Under the pieces are notes generated by a model, which made no database searches, had not been told where the DNA came from, and saw only the letters and a list, made by a program, of their open reading frames with translations. From the NCBI RefSeq assembly GCF_016786215.1, contig NZ_JADOBG010000002.1, positions 62,001-126,000 on the forward strand: 64,000 nt of DNA, given 5' to 3'. Shown one piece after another: positions 41,182 through 50,351 of the stretch (positions are counted from its first letter, which is position 1; each line of letters starts with the position of its first letter). This DNA comes from Legionella bononiensis. Its GTDB lineage: Bacteria > Pseudomonadota > Gammaproteobacteria > Legionellales > Legionellaceae. The position numbers and the translations under genes are program-made.

Positions 41182-42315
41182 CTATTGATGTTGCATGCCT
41201 CCCATGGCCGCTTTCAACTGGCTCTCTGAGTCAATGAGGAAATTGGCAGACGTAATAATTTGATCGCCCTCTTTAACCCCTTTGATTATCTCAAGCAAAT
41301 CCCCTGCCCTAACCCCTAAGGTCACGTCCCGCCATTCAATTTTGCCATTACCATGGTAAATAAACACCACTGCGCGCTCACCTGTGAGTAGAACAGCATT
41401 TTTAGGGACCACAAGACGTTCACCCAAAGGTACTTTGAGTTCCAGATTCACATACATGCCCGGTTTTAATTGCTCCTTCTGGTTGTCCACTTCAAAGCGA
41501 ACCTTGGCTGTACGTGTTTTCATGTCAATCGTAGGGTAGATAAAATCAAGCTTGGCCTTAAATAATTCATTGGGCAAGTAGGTAAGGGTCAAATCAGCCA
41601 TTTGACCAAGACGAATATAAGGAAGCTCATATTCGTAAATGTCCCCTAAAACCCACAAGCGTGATAAATCAGCAATGGTATAGAGTTCATCTCCTGGCTC
41701 AATGCGCATGCCCACCAGCGCCATTTTTTTAAGCACCGTACCTTGGATGGGGGAATGAATCGTCATCGTCCGAGTGATTTTGCCCGTACGTCTTAATTGC
41801 TCAATGTCTTTTTCGGAAATCCCCCACAGCAACAACCTTTGGTGGGCTGCTTGAAAAGCAGACTGCGCACCACGAGCCGCACTCGATGTCGTATTTTTGC
41901 TTAATATTTTTTGGGCATTAAGGGCGAGCAAATATTCTTGCTGGGTGGCGACCAATTCAGGACTGTAAACGGTGAAAAGAGCTTGGTCTGCTTTGACTTT
42001 TTCTCCAGTAAAATTAATGAATAAGTTCTCAATCCACCCATCAAAGCGCACATGAATATGGGCAACACGCCGCTCATCGGCTTCAACACGCCCCACGGTA
42101 CGGATTATTTTTTCAACCACTTGGCGACGCACCGGCTCTGACGTAATGCCAATGGCTTGTAAACGAGCCGGATCAATCACAATCTCATTTCCTTGAGTGG
42201 ACTGTTTCATGTCCATCTTGTCATGATTATCCATGGCCTGTTGCGCCTGAGTTACCTGCAACAACGAAAGTAAACTCAAGATAACCACACCCTTGATTAT
42301 CATCTTAAAATTCAT
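41182..42315 (-). CDS. cusB: CusB-type periplasmic adaptor
   Basis: 377 residues, signal peptide cut near QVTQA-QQ. A Met/His stretch (MDNHDKMDMKQ) near the mature N-terminus resembles the metal-binding methionines of CusB. Barrel-sandwich and barrel parts follow (IHVRFDGWIENLFINFTGEKVKADQALF, LKPGMYVNLELKVPLGE). The CusF domain sometimes fused at the C-terminus is absent. It overlaps CusC by four bases and precedes CusA by 78 bp. Confidence 0.9.
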   Translation of the reverse strand: MNFKMIIKGVVILSLLSLLQVTQAQQAMDNHDKMDMKQSTQGNEIVIDPARLQAIGITSEPVRRQVVEKIIRTVGRVEADERRVAHIHVRFDGWIENLFINFTGEKVKADQALFTVYSPELVATQQEYLLALNAQKILSKNTTSSAARGAQSAFQAAHQRLLLWGISEKDIEQLRRTGKITRTMTIHSPIQGTVLKKMALVGMRIEPGDELYTIADLSRLWVLGDIYEYELPYIRLGQMADLTLTYLPNELFKAKLDFIYPTIDMKTRTAKVRFEVDNQKEQLKPGMYVNLELKVPLGERLVVPKNAVLLTGERAVVFIYHGNGKIEWRDVTLGVRAGDLLEIIKGVKEGDQIITSANFLIDSESQLKAAMGGMQHQ

Positions 42316-43571
42316 AAGAACGTCCCTGTGCTTTCTTCGATTTGTGCTATCGCTTTTTCATGTTCAGCGAGTTCACCGTGCCATTCCAATTCATTTTCTT
42401 GCAGCGTCAATAAATTATTCAGCATCGTTAAGAAATCCACTTTGCCCACGCCGTAGGTGGCTTGCGATGAAGTAAATGTTAAGCTGGCTTGTGGAATGAT
42501 GGTATGTTGAATCAGATGAATGAGTTTTGCAGAGCGCTCTGCCAACAAATAAGCATTTTTCACTTGAAAAGAAAGCATACGATAGGTGGTCTGCAAATCC
42601 TCAATATCCGCATTATACCGCGCAAGTGATTCGCGCACGGCATGATTTTGCTTTTGCATGAAATAAAGAGGCACGGTTGCTTTTAACAAGACTTGATAGC
42701 CTTTGGTGTGCATTCCCGTATCATGAAGTCGTCCCCCTTCGATTTCCACATCCGGGAAATACTCCATTTTACTTAAGCGGATGGCTTGCCGTCCTTTTTG
42801 AACAGCACGTTGCTGCATGATTAATTGCGGCGCTCGGCTCTTAACGAGCGTATAAAAATACTCTAAATTATGACACATTGGCGTTACAGGGAGCACTGCT
42901 GGTGTATGGATTGTAATTTCTAAAGAACGATTTAAAAGGCGATTGATACCCGCCTGCAGGGATCCCCGTTGTTGCTTTAAGATGACTAAACGCATCAGCA
43001 GACGAGAAATCTCAGTTTGGGCACGATAAATATCTTGTTGTGGTGTTTTCCCCACACTGTAATTGGCTTCGGAACTCTTTTCCATTTCATGAAGAAGCTC
43101 TTGGTTTCTTTGTACGATTTCAATGGATTTATTGACAAAATAAAGGTCGTAATAAAGCCGTTTTAATTCAGCAATAACGGCGAAACTAGTGGCTTGATAT
43201 TCTGCTTCCGCTCTTTTGGCCTCTAGCGTTGCTATCCTTCCTCGCACAATGAGTTTACCAGGAAAAGGAATTTCTTGTTGGCCACCCAACATTTGCTCTC
43301 GCCTTGGATCCACATCCATAGGGATATTCTCAGACATGTTGATGTACCCTGCATTCAACTTGGGATCAGGTAACGCACGCGCTTGTGGAATCACATGGAT
43401 TGCTGCCAGCAGTCGGTCGCGTGCCGCACGAATTTGAGGATTGTTTTGCGTGGCCTCATTGATTAGCTGCGATAAAGCAGGCGGTATCTTGGCATAAGAT
43501 ACTGGTCCTGTAAAACATGAAAAACCTAAGAGAATAGTCCAAATCATTTTTTTAACACTAAAATGCTTCAT
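42312..43571 (-). CDS. cusC: CusC-type TolC-family outer-membrane channel
   Basis: 419 residues with a signal peptide ending near VSYA-KI and repeated outer-membrane efflux helices (TSSQATYGVGKVDFLTMLNNLLTLQ is the usual last helix). Forms the exit of the CusCBA tripartite pump. Its ATG lies 14 bp inside the P2-type ATPase gene's end, so it is co-translated with that gene, and its own stop overlaps the cusB start by four bases. Confidence 0.88.
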   Translation of the reverse strand: MKHFSVKKMIWTILLGFSCFTGPVSYAKIPPALSQLINEATQNNPQIRAARDRLLAAIHVIPQARALPDPKLNAGYINMSENIPMDVDPRREQMLGGQQEIPFPGKLIVRGRIATLEAKRAEAEYQATSFAVIAELKRLYYDLYFVNKSIEIVQRNQELLHEMEKSSEANYSVGKTPQQDIYRAQTEISRLLMRLVILKQQRGSLQAGINRLLNRSLEITIHTPAVLPVTPMCHNLEYFYTLVKSRAPQLIMQQRAVQKGRQAIRLSKMEYFPDVEIEGGRLHDTGMHTKGYQVLLKATVPLYFMQKQNHAVRESLARYNADIEDLQTTYRMLSFQVKNAYLLAERSAKLIHLIQHTIIPQASLTFTSSQATYGVGKVDFLTMLNNLLTLQENELEWHGELAEHEKAIAQIEESTGTFL

Positions 43572-46248
43572 TTGGTGCCTTCCTTAGCCGCTTCTGAGCT
43601 TCTATCACTAACAAAGGCACCATGCCTAATAGAATCCAAACAACGCACTGAGTGAGTGAGACCGGTTCAATGCCAAATAATTCGCGCAGCGCCGGGATAT
43701 GATGAATCAAGACCTGCAGGGAAAAACTGATGCTCACAATAAAAAAGAGTCTTAAATTGGAAAACAATCCTACTTGCCAGATGTTCTTCGTGTCGCTTCG
43801 TGCTCCAAAGGCCCGTAAAAGTTCGGCGGTTACTAAGACAGAAAACGCCGCATCCTGGGCTTGGACTAAATCCTTATCGATTAAATATTCATAAGCAAAC
43901 ACACCAAGAGTGACTAAAGCCGTTAAACAACCCACAAAGGTTACTCGTTTGAAAAACGCCATATCCATCATGGATTTTTGCGTGGCTCTGGGGGGACGAT
44001 TCAAAATCCCTGGCTCTGACATATCGGTAGCTAAGCCAATGGCCGGTAAACCATCGGTTACTAAGTTAATCCATAATAATTGGATAGGAAGCAACGGCAA
44101 TGGCCAACCAATTAAAAGGGCTACAAACACAACCAGTAACTCCCCACTATTGCCTGCTAATAAAAAGCCAAGTGTTTTGGCAATGTTATCGTAAATAGTC
44201 CGGCCTTCTTCAATGCCCGCCACAATCGAGGTGAAATTATTGTCCATGACAATGATGTCAGAGGCTTCCTTGGTAACTGCAGTGCCTGTTTTTCCCATCG
44301 CAATCCCCACAGATGCTTCTTTTAAAGCAGGTGCATCATTCACCCCATCGCCTGTCATCGCCACCACCATTTGTTGTTTTTTCCAGGCCCGTACGATTTT
44401 TAATTTATGCTCCGCAGTCACACGAGCATAAACAGCAATGTCTTTGACGCAATGGTTAAACTCCTCCTCTGACATGTTTTCAAGTTCGTTGCCAGTGAGC
44501 AATCGATCCCCTGCCTCCAAAATGCCAAGCTCTTTGGCAATGGCTTTTGCTGTATCAGGATGGTCTCCTGTAATCATCACTGGTTTAATGCCAGCCTTTT
44601 TACAGCGACTGATGGATTCCTTGCTACTCGCATGAGGGGGGTCCTGAAGACCAATAAGACCTAAGAAAACCAGGTTATTTTCAATCTCTTCCTCTTCTTT
44701 TTCTAAAGCTATAGGCTCTATTTGACGCTCAGCAAAAGCTAACAGTCTTAATGCTTCGCTGGCCATGAGTTCGCAGGATTGTTTCATGCGCGCTTTATCA
44801 TTAGGTGTTAATTTTTTAATGCCTGTTTTGGTCAAAATATAGGTGCAGCGCTCCAAAATGAGTTCGGGTGCTCCCTTAACAAAAGCGATGTTTTGATGGT
44901 CTTGTCGACACACAACCGTCATGCGTTTGCGTTCGGAACTAAAGGGTAACTCTTTGATGCGAGGATAAGAGGATCGCAGTTCCCCTTGCCAAACGCCTCC
45001 TTTGGCTGCAGCAACCAAAAGAGCCACTTCAGTTGGGTCTCCCACGGTTGTCGTCTGTCCATTTTGCTCGCTAAATTCTGCGTTATTACAAACTGTCATT
45101 GCTCGTAAGGTAGCTTGCAACAACGTGTCATCAGACACATTAATTTCCTGGCCTTGTAGTGAAAATCCCCCTGTCAGGTTATAACCCTCTCCCTGAATGC
45201 TATAAACATCACTTGCTGTCACAAGCTTACGCGCCGTCATTTCCCCTACCGTCAACGTTCCTGTTTTATCGGTGCAAATGACTTGTAAACAGCCGAGTGT
45301 TTCAACCGCCGATAATCGCCTTACCAGTACGGCACGCCGTACCATACGCTGCACGCCAAGCGCTAAAGCCACTGTGACTACAGCAGGTAATCCTTCAGGA
45401 ATTGCAGCCACTGCAAGACTGACTGAACTCATGAACAAACTGAAGATAGGGATGTTACGTAAGAGACCTAAGCCAAAAATGGCAATGATAATGAAAAAGC
45501 AAAGCCACAATAGACGAGAACCCACTTGATTGAGTTTTTTCTGCAAAGGCGTTTCATCACGAGATGCTTCACCCAGCATTTTGGCAATGTGCCCCATTTC
45601 CGTTTGCATACCAGTCGCCACGACAAGCGCGCGACCTGTGCCATCGGCTATAGAGGTGCCCATAAACACCATGTTTTTACGATCGGCTAGAGGCGTTTCT
45701 TTAGCACAAATCTCTAGGTTTTTAGCGACTGGTATCGATTCTCCGGTGAGTGGTGCTTCATTGACTTTAAGCGCTGATAATTCAAAAAGGCGAGCATCGG
45801 AAGCGATTAAATCACCGCTTTCAAATAGAAGAATATCTCCTGGTACGATATCAGAAGCAGCTATCACCCTCACGCGGCCATCTCGCAACACGGTGGCTTT
45901 AGGAGCGGCCATTTGTTGAAGAGCAAGCATGGCGCGATCGGCACGATATTCTAAAACAAATCCAATGATGGCATTTAAAATGACAATGGCCAAAATGGCA
46001 ATGGCATCGGCTTTTTCATCCAACAAAAAAGACACAACAACAGCACCTAAAAGCACCCAGGTGACCACACTTGCAAATTGTTGCAAAAAAATGAGGAAAG
46101 GAGACGTTTTTTTCTGTTGACTCAGCAGGTTGAGTCCCACTTCTTTTAACCGCTGTTGTGCTTCTTTCTCAGATAGTCCTAAAGATAAGTCAGTTTCAAA
46201 CAACAATGCCATATCTGCAGGTGATTTTTCGTGCCACTGTTCTGCCAT
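43558..46248 (-). CDS. P2-type cation-transporting ATPase (calcium-type)
   Basis: 896 residues from the ATG at 46248 (AAGGATGG at 8 bp); the ATG at 46266 overlaps that site. N-terminal cation-ATPase domain, PEGLP membrane motif (AVAAIPEGLPAVVTVALA), phosphorylation site CTDKTGTLT, hinge [13 protein letters not shown], and C-terminal membrane domain. PEGLP marks P2A-type pumps of the Ca2+/Mn2+ class rather than the copper P1B class. First gene of the long operon with CusCBA. The small lipoprotein 138 bp upstream on the same strand may belong to it. Confidence 0.9.
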   Translation of the reverse strand: MAEQWHEKSPADMALLFETDLSLGLSEKEAQQRLKEVGLNLLSQQKKTSPFLIFLQQFASVVTWVLLGAVVVSFLLDEKADAIAILAIVILNAIIGFVLEYRADRAMLALQQMAAPKATVLRDGRVRVIAASDIVPGDILLFESGDLIASDARLFELSALKVNEAPLTGESIPVAKNLEICAKETPLADRKNMVFMGTSIADGTGRALVVATGMQTEMGHIAKMLGEASRDETPLQKKLNQVGSRLLWLCFFIIIAIFGLGLLRNIPIFSLFMSSVSLAVAAIPEGLPAVVTVALALGVQRMVRRAVLVRRLSAVETLGCLQVICTDKTGTLTVGEMTARKLVTASDVYSIQGEGYNLTGGFSLQGQEINVSDDTLLQATLRAMTVCNNAEFSEQNGQTTTVGDPTEVALLVAAAKGGVWQGELRSSYPRIKELPFSSERKRMTVVCRQDHQNIAFVKGAPELILERCTYILTKTGIKKLTPNDKARMKQSCELMASEALRLLAFAERQIEPIALEKEEEEIENNLVFLGLIGLQDPPHASSKESISRCKKAGIKPVMITGDHPDTAKAIAKELGILEAGDRLLTGNELENMSEEEFNHCVKDIAVYARVTAEHKLKIVRAWKKQQMVVAMTGDGVNDAPALKEASVGIAMGKTGTAVTKEASDIIVMDNNFTSIVAGIEEGRTIYDNIAKTLGFLLAGNSGELLVVFVALLIGWPLPLLPIQLLWINLVTDGLPAIGLATDMSEPGILNRPPRATQKSMMDMAFFKRVTFVGCLTALVTLGVFAYEYLIDKDLVQAQDAAFSVLVTAELLRAFGARSDTKNIWQVGLFSNLRLFFIVSISFSLQVLIHHIPALRELFGIEPVSLTQCVVWILLGMVPLLVIEAQKRLRKAPNEAF

Positions 46249-46386
46249 AACAGCCATCCTTTGCATTCGCCATCCATTATGATGTGGTGCGCATCATTTT
46301 ATCCCAATTTTTAGTGCCCAAATAGTTCTTATTTAATAGAGTGAGCGCTCATGTTAACCTTTAGGATTGAGTAAAAGATTTTAGTG

Positions 46387-46533
46387 TTAGCGACCACCAC
46401 CGCCACCATGACCAACATGGCCTTGAGCGACATGTTCTTCCAGACTCTTAGTATTCTTACTGCTCGTGCCACTGCTCATGCATGCAGTAAGAATAAAACA
46501 ACACGCCAAAACCATCCAATGACTTTGTTTCAT
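46387..46533 (-). CDS. Small Gly/His-tailed lipoprotein (48 aa)
   Basis: ATG at 46533 follows AAGGA. 48 residues: basic start, hydrophobic segment ending in lipobox ILTAC, Ser/Thr-rich linker, then GHVGHGGGGGR. It lies 138 bp ahead of the P2-type ATPase, just as a similar peptide lies ahead of the P1B ATPase. Likely an envelope metal-binding peptide; no named family is recognised. Confidence 0.65.
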   Translation of the reverse strand: MKQSHWMVLACCFILTACMSSGTSSKNTKSLEEHVAQGHVGHGGGGGR

Positions 46534-47048
46534 GATGATTTCTATCCTTGATTTTAAAGGGAAATAATTACAATATAGACTCTTTGGTATGGATAAGTCA
46601 AAACAAAGTGTTCTCTGCTTTGACAGACAGTTAGCTAAGAATAACCTTTGAGAAACCCAATTAAAATGTCTTGATGTGTCCTCAAAAAAACCTAAAAAGA
46701 TTTAGCGTGCAAAAGAAAATTTTGTCCCTTTGTTTTGAATTAATTGAATGATAGTTGAATTGTTTTTAGCTCACTTTTTTCGTATCCTAAACCGATTCAA
46801 AATTTGAGCTGGTTTTTTGAAATATTAAACTATTAATTGACACATATCACATCAATTTCGTCATCCCAATCAATTACATCGATGACGCTCCTAATAAACA
46901 TTTAAGATACCTTTACTTATATTTAATGCCTGTCTTAAAAGGACAATCATGATATCATTCTATATGCTGATCAAAATAAATAGCTTACAGAATAGGACTA
47001 TAAGAAATTATTTTATAACCAATTGGTTTTCTTGGAGACAAAAATATT
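46534..47048. other. AT-rich intergenic region, promoters likely
   Basis: 515 bp between the minus-strand metal operon and a plus-strand secreted-protein gene. No ORF with a good start was found. Both divergent promoters must lie here; no operator was recognised. Confidence 0.45.
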
Positions 47049-47900
47049 GTGAAGAAATTTGCCATCACCCTAATGAGCTTGATATTCATTAACTTATATC
47101 ATCCCACTGCTTTCTCGGAAAAGCCTAATCAGCGCATGATGAACAATCAAGCAACACATTCTTTGAAATCAAAAAATACCTTGCAATTATCTATTCAAGA
47201 GATAATGGATAAAAAGGACAAGAAACTGGTGTTCATCAAATTAATTGACACAAAAAACAATAAACCAATCACCTTAAACGATCTTATTGAAGCACATACA
47301 CAAAAGATTCATTTGTTGATTATCGATGATAGCCTCCTTGACTATAGTCATGTCCATCCAGTCGAAACAACGATACCAGGCATCTATCAATTTGAATGGC
47401 AGCCTACGCTTAAGAGTGCCTCCTATCGAGCATGGGCTGATCTTATACCGACTAATACAAAAACCCAAGAATATGTAGTTGCCGATTTACCTTTCCCAAA
47501 GACAAAAAAGAAATTGGAAAATCCTATTCATCGACAACCATTATTTGAAAGTAGTGTTGATGGCTACCATTTTAAATTGTCTTTTGATAAAACACCATTG
47601 CACGTCGGTCAAGCAGTCATGGGCAAAATTGACATCACCGATGCAAAGGAAAACCCAGTTCATACCTTAGAGCCCATTATGGGTGCTTATGCCCACATCG
47701 TTGGTTTTAATGAGGACTTTAAAACAGTAACTCATGTTCATCCAATGGGCAAGGAGCCTACAAATAATACGGAACGAGGAGGACCTGAATTGCTATTTCA
47801 TATAAAACCTAACAAAGTAGGATTTATTAAAATGTTCGCCCAAGTGCAAATCGATGGGAAAACACTGTTTGTTCCGTTTGGAGTTACAGTAAATTCATAA
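47049..47900 (+). CDS. Secreted protein with paired HVHP motifs
   Basis: 283 residues from a GTG at 47049 (GGAG 11 bp upstream, wide but possible). Signal peptide ends near AFSEK. Two related beta-rich halves carry DYSHVHPVE and THVHPMGKEP, the second after GAYAHIVGF; the His pairs could hold a metal. Such proteins are found near metal-efflux genes, but the family has no firm function. It stands alone on the plus strand, divergent from the P2-ATPase operon. Confidence 0.7.
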   Translation: MKKFAITLMSLIFINLYHPTAFSEKPNQRMMNNQATHSLKSKNTLQLSIQEIMDKKDKKLVFIKLIDTKNNKPITLNDLIEAHTQKIHLLIIDDSLLDYSHVHPVETTIPGIYQFEWQPTLKSASYRAWADLIPTNTKTQEYVVADLPFPKTKKKLENPIHRQPLFESSVDGYHFKLSFDKTPLHVGQAVMGKIDITDAKENPVHTLEPIMGAYAHIVGFNEDFKTVTHVHPMGKEPTNNTERGGPELLFHIKPNKVGFIKMFAQVQIDGKTLFVPFGVTVNS

Positions 47901-48205
47901 AAATCTTGCTGGAAAATCCCCAGAATAATGATATCCACCAATTGAAGAGTTAAGGCGATTAAAGGTGGCATTGCAGCACTTACTGCATCCGTGTAAACAG
48001 CATCGACCGAATAACCTCTGCCCTTCTTTTCACCACATTGGAGCCTAAGGAGAATCATCATGACTAATTCACATGGAACTATGATTATCTTAGGCGGTGC
48101 AATAATAATCAGCACAAGAAAATAATTACTTTTTCTCCAGTCTTTGGTATCTTTAATCACATTGTCTTTGCAAGCAGAAGACGTTGAACTGATTTAATCA
48201 GTGGT
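47901..48205. other. Intergenic region with a possible small ORF
   Basis: 305 bp between two convergent genes. A minus-strand open frame here reads partly like a membrane protein (AAMPPLIALTLQLVDIIILG) but has no start signal and overlaps the secreted-protein gene, so it is at most a relic. The 21-codon plus-strand ORF is listed separately. Confidence 0.4.
48060..48125 (+). CDS. Possible 21-aa hydrophobic peptide
   Basis: ATG at 48060 is preceded by AAGGAG at ideal spacing; the ORF reads MTNSHGTM then IILGGAIIIS and ends with TRK. Small single-helix peptides are often missed by gene finders. Only the ribosome-binding site and hydrophobic core support it. Confidence 0.28.
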   Translation: MTNSHGTMIILGGAIIISTRK

Positions 48206-48823
48206 TTAATTTTTCTCATGGCCTTTTGCGGTAAGAGAGCAAATCCCTCGCTCAGGATTAGGCTCAACCTCTCGCCCAAGAATGGCACTTAATTCCTCAG
48301 CTCCTCCAACGTATTGACTATCAAGCCATATTTGAGGAACAGTTATCGGTGTTTTTGCACCAACAATGGGCTTAACCCGTGCCAGCATCTCATACAAATC
48401 CCTTGGATTTTTTACCACATCGTGAAATTCATAAGAAAGTTTGGCTTCTTCGAAATACTGTTTGGCATGCTGGCAGTGGATGCAATGGGGTTTACCAAAA
48501 ATATGATTCCCCGTTAATGTGGTTTGTTTTGCATGGGCCTCAATCACCGCTTGAGTTAACACCCCACGATTCAGAGCATGGCCTTGGCTAATCACTTTAC
48601 CCTCAACCAGTACAATAGGGGCATGCCACGCCCCTTTCAATAACGGCTTCCACCACTCATTAAGCCAGGCATGAATGTCCAATTCGACAGGAATGTCTTT
48701 TAAATCCGTTGCAATCGCATCCAAGATAATATCCTTGGTGAGCGAACATTCACCACAAGGGACTTTGATTTTGAAAGCCCCATATTGTCCTTCCCAACGA
48801 TACAGTGTGATTTTGACTGACAT
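48206..48823 (-). CDS. Two-domain thioredoxin/glutaredoxin-like protein
   Basis: 205 residues from the ATG at 48823. The first half looks like a thioredoxin fold with a CGEC pair near residue 24 and a WHAPIVLVEGKVISQGHAL segment; the second half is a glutaredoxin with CIHC (PHCIHCQHAKQYF), the conserved TVPQIW cis-Pro and YVGGAEEL. No signal peptide, so cytoplasmic. Likely dithiol-disulfide exchange. GDxx-type neighbours that would name a partner are absent. ATG at 48850 is an alternative start with no better site. Confidence 0.8.
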   Translation of the reverse strand: MSVKITLYRWEGQYGAFKIKVPCGECSLTKDIILDAIATDLKDIPVELDIHAWLNEWWKPLLKGAWHAPIVLVEGKVISQGHALNRGVLTQAVIEAHAKQTTLTGNHIFGKPHCIHCQHAKQYFEEAKLSYEFHDVVKNPRDLYEMLARVKPIVGAKTPITVPQIWLDSQYVGGAEELSAILGREVEPNPERGICSLTAKGHEKN

Positions 48824-48996
48824 ATTAGAATGGCCTTTTCTTGTTCCCAATTAATGCTCAAAAATACCCATTAACACGATCACCATCATATCAATATAGA
48901 GGAACCTCCTTTTAATTCAATCTACTTTCTACCTATTGAATAATTTTTTTCACCTCTTTGCGATGCAGCAGATTACGAAAATAGCACCAGTCTTCC

Positions 48997-49194
48997 CTAA
49001 CCCTCATATTTCTTTAATTGTTCTTGTTTTCTTAAATGGATTTCCTGTCTGTTAATGGATATATTTTTAGGAGCCTCAATACCCAACTTAAAGTTGCCAG
49101 GCTCAAGAGTCTTAAAGGGAGTAATAACTACCTTCTGATTGCCTTCCAGGGTAATAATTAAATCGGATTCAAAGGCTACGGTTCTTATTTCCAT
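48997..49194 (-). CDS. Divergent CsrA-family RNA-binding regulator
   Basis: 65 residues matching CsrA in the middle and end (FKLGIEAPKNISINRQEIHLR versus the usual IGV-APKEVSVHREEIY). The Arg equivalent to CsrA R44 is kept, but the first strand, normally LxLTRRxGE, reads IRTVAFESD, so part of the RNA-binding face has changed. Legionella mobile elements often carry extra CsrA copies that control the element. No conjugation genes are visible in this window. It probably binds GGA motifs or dimerises with the main CsrA, but this is inference. Confidence 0.8.
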   Translation of the reverse strand: MEIRTVAFESDLIITLEGNQKVVITPFKTLEPGNFKLGIEAPKNISINRQEIHLRKQEQLKKYEG

Positions 49195-49293
49195 GTTAGT
49201 TTACTCGTTTTAGTTCAAAATAAATGCTGCAAAAAAGCATTAATTGATGGGTTTTCCCTATGCGGGCATTTTAATCTTAAAGCCAATGCCTGT

Positions 49294-49503
49294 TCAAACA
49301 CAGTCCTCAAGAAAAATAGCTCCACTTACTACAGCGACCATCGCAACTCCATGGGTAGGGACAGACAAAAATGGAGGTTCTTTTTTTATTGCATAAAACC
49401 CATTAATGCTTGGCTTAACACCATCAAATGAATCCTGCACCTCATCGGATTGATACACATCCATTTGTTCCAGGCTGATGCCAATTAAATTATCCAAGGT
49501 CAT
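49294..49503 (-). CDS. Short ORF coupled to nucleotidyltransferase gene
   Basis: 69 residues; ATG at 49503 overlaps the nucleotidyltransferase end and follows GGAG at 7 bp. Only its start (MTLDNLIGISLEQ) faintly recalls HEPN partners that follow MNT-type nucleotidyltransferases; the rest is not recognised and may be read-through of a decayed gene. Low confidence in function. Confidence 0.4.
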   Translation of the reverse strand: MTLDNLIGISLEQMDVYQSDEVQDSFDGVKPSINGFYAIKKEPPFLSVPTHGVAMVAVVSGAIFLEDCV

Positions 49504-50066
49504 GTTCAGCTCCCATAATAAATAGCTTGGGATTATTTAAAACCTCCTGAATGAAAAGATCTTGTTTTTGTAAAGATGCCTTCCATTGTTCCCTGGAATA
49601 TATTTTGGGATTAATTTCTCGCCCTAAACTAGCTTGAGCAGCATAAAGAGCCTCAACTGCTTCTGTAAAGTCAACCTCACCAATAATAAGCACATCAATA
49701 TCACTTCCAAGGTTTTCAGTTCCTTTGGCCACCGAACAAAAAAAAAGCCACTTCAATTTTTTCAGCTAATGGAGTTAAAAAATCAAACAACACATCCACC
49801 AAACCAGACGTTTTCTTTAAAATGCTTGTAAGCTCCATATAAATAGGAAAATTTCGATTTGCTTGGTAATAAACTTGATTACCACTCTGCTCGCGCAGAA
49901 GTACTTTGGATTTAGCAAGTTTGGATAGTTCTCGATGAAGTGTACCCGCTGTGGTATTCGTTAACCGCGCAATCTCTCGGACATGATAACGCTCATCAGG
50001 ATGAAGCAATAAAAGTGCCAGCACACGCCGCCGATATTCAGAAAACAATATTGAAGTATCAAACAT
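49490..50066 (-). pseudogene. HTH-nucleotidyltransferase gene, frameshifted
   Basis: Two overlapping frames make one protein. The first (50066-49716) is a winged HTH: HVREIARLTNTTAGTLHRELSKL, then KIEVAF. The second (to 49490) continues with CSVAKGTENLGSDIDVLIIG, the MNT nucleotidyltransferase core (SxxxG...SDID; the normal Gly before Ser is Cys here). The frame changes inside a run of nine A (nine T on the coding strand, 49738-49746); removal of one base restores the joined frame. It could be a sequencing error, a decayed gene, or slippage-based expression. Related HTH-NTase genes act in toxin-antitoxin-like or regulatory roles. Confidence 0.72.
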
Positions 50067-50351
50067 GATTTTTATTTTGAAGCCAACTAAGCTTCAATCA
50101 TAGCCTAAAAAGCTACACCATTCAATCAGATAAATAGGAAAACCAGAAAAATAAATATCAGTTATAAATCGACGCCCCACTGAAGAGCATCAACACTACA
50201 ACCAATGACCTCAACGCTCTTGTGCCAAGACTTAAGGGCTCCGTCTTGGAGAAAGCATAAATGGTATTTCCCAATTACGTAATCGTATTATTGGATACGA
50301 AAGGGGATCTTGAATAGTTCTTTTCAATAATCAATAAACCCCTGCTCTTTA

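Noticed and set aside
47798..48160. 120-codon minus-strand ORF with a hydrophobic middle
   Set aside because: It begins at a GTG with no ribosome site and overlaps the end of the secreted-protein gene by about 100 bp; no recognisable domain.
50225..50249. Inverted repeat CCAAGAC/GTCTTGG in the gap 50067-50351
   Set aside because: Seven-base stem with an 11-base loop and no T-run; no gene ends that it would serve clearly.
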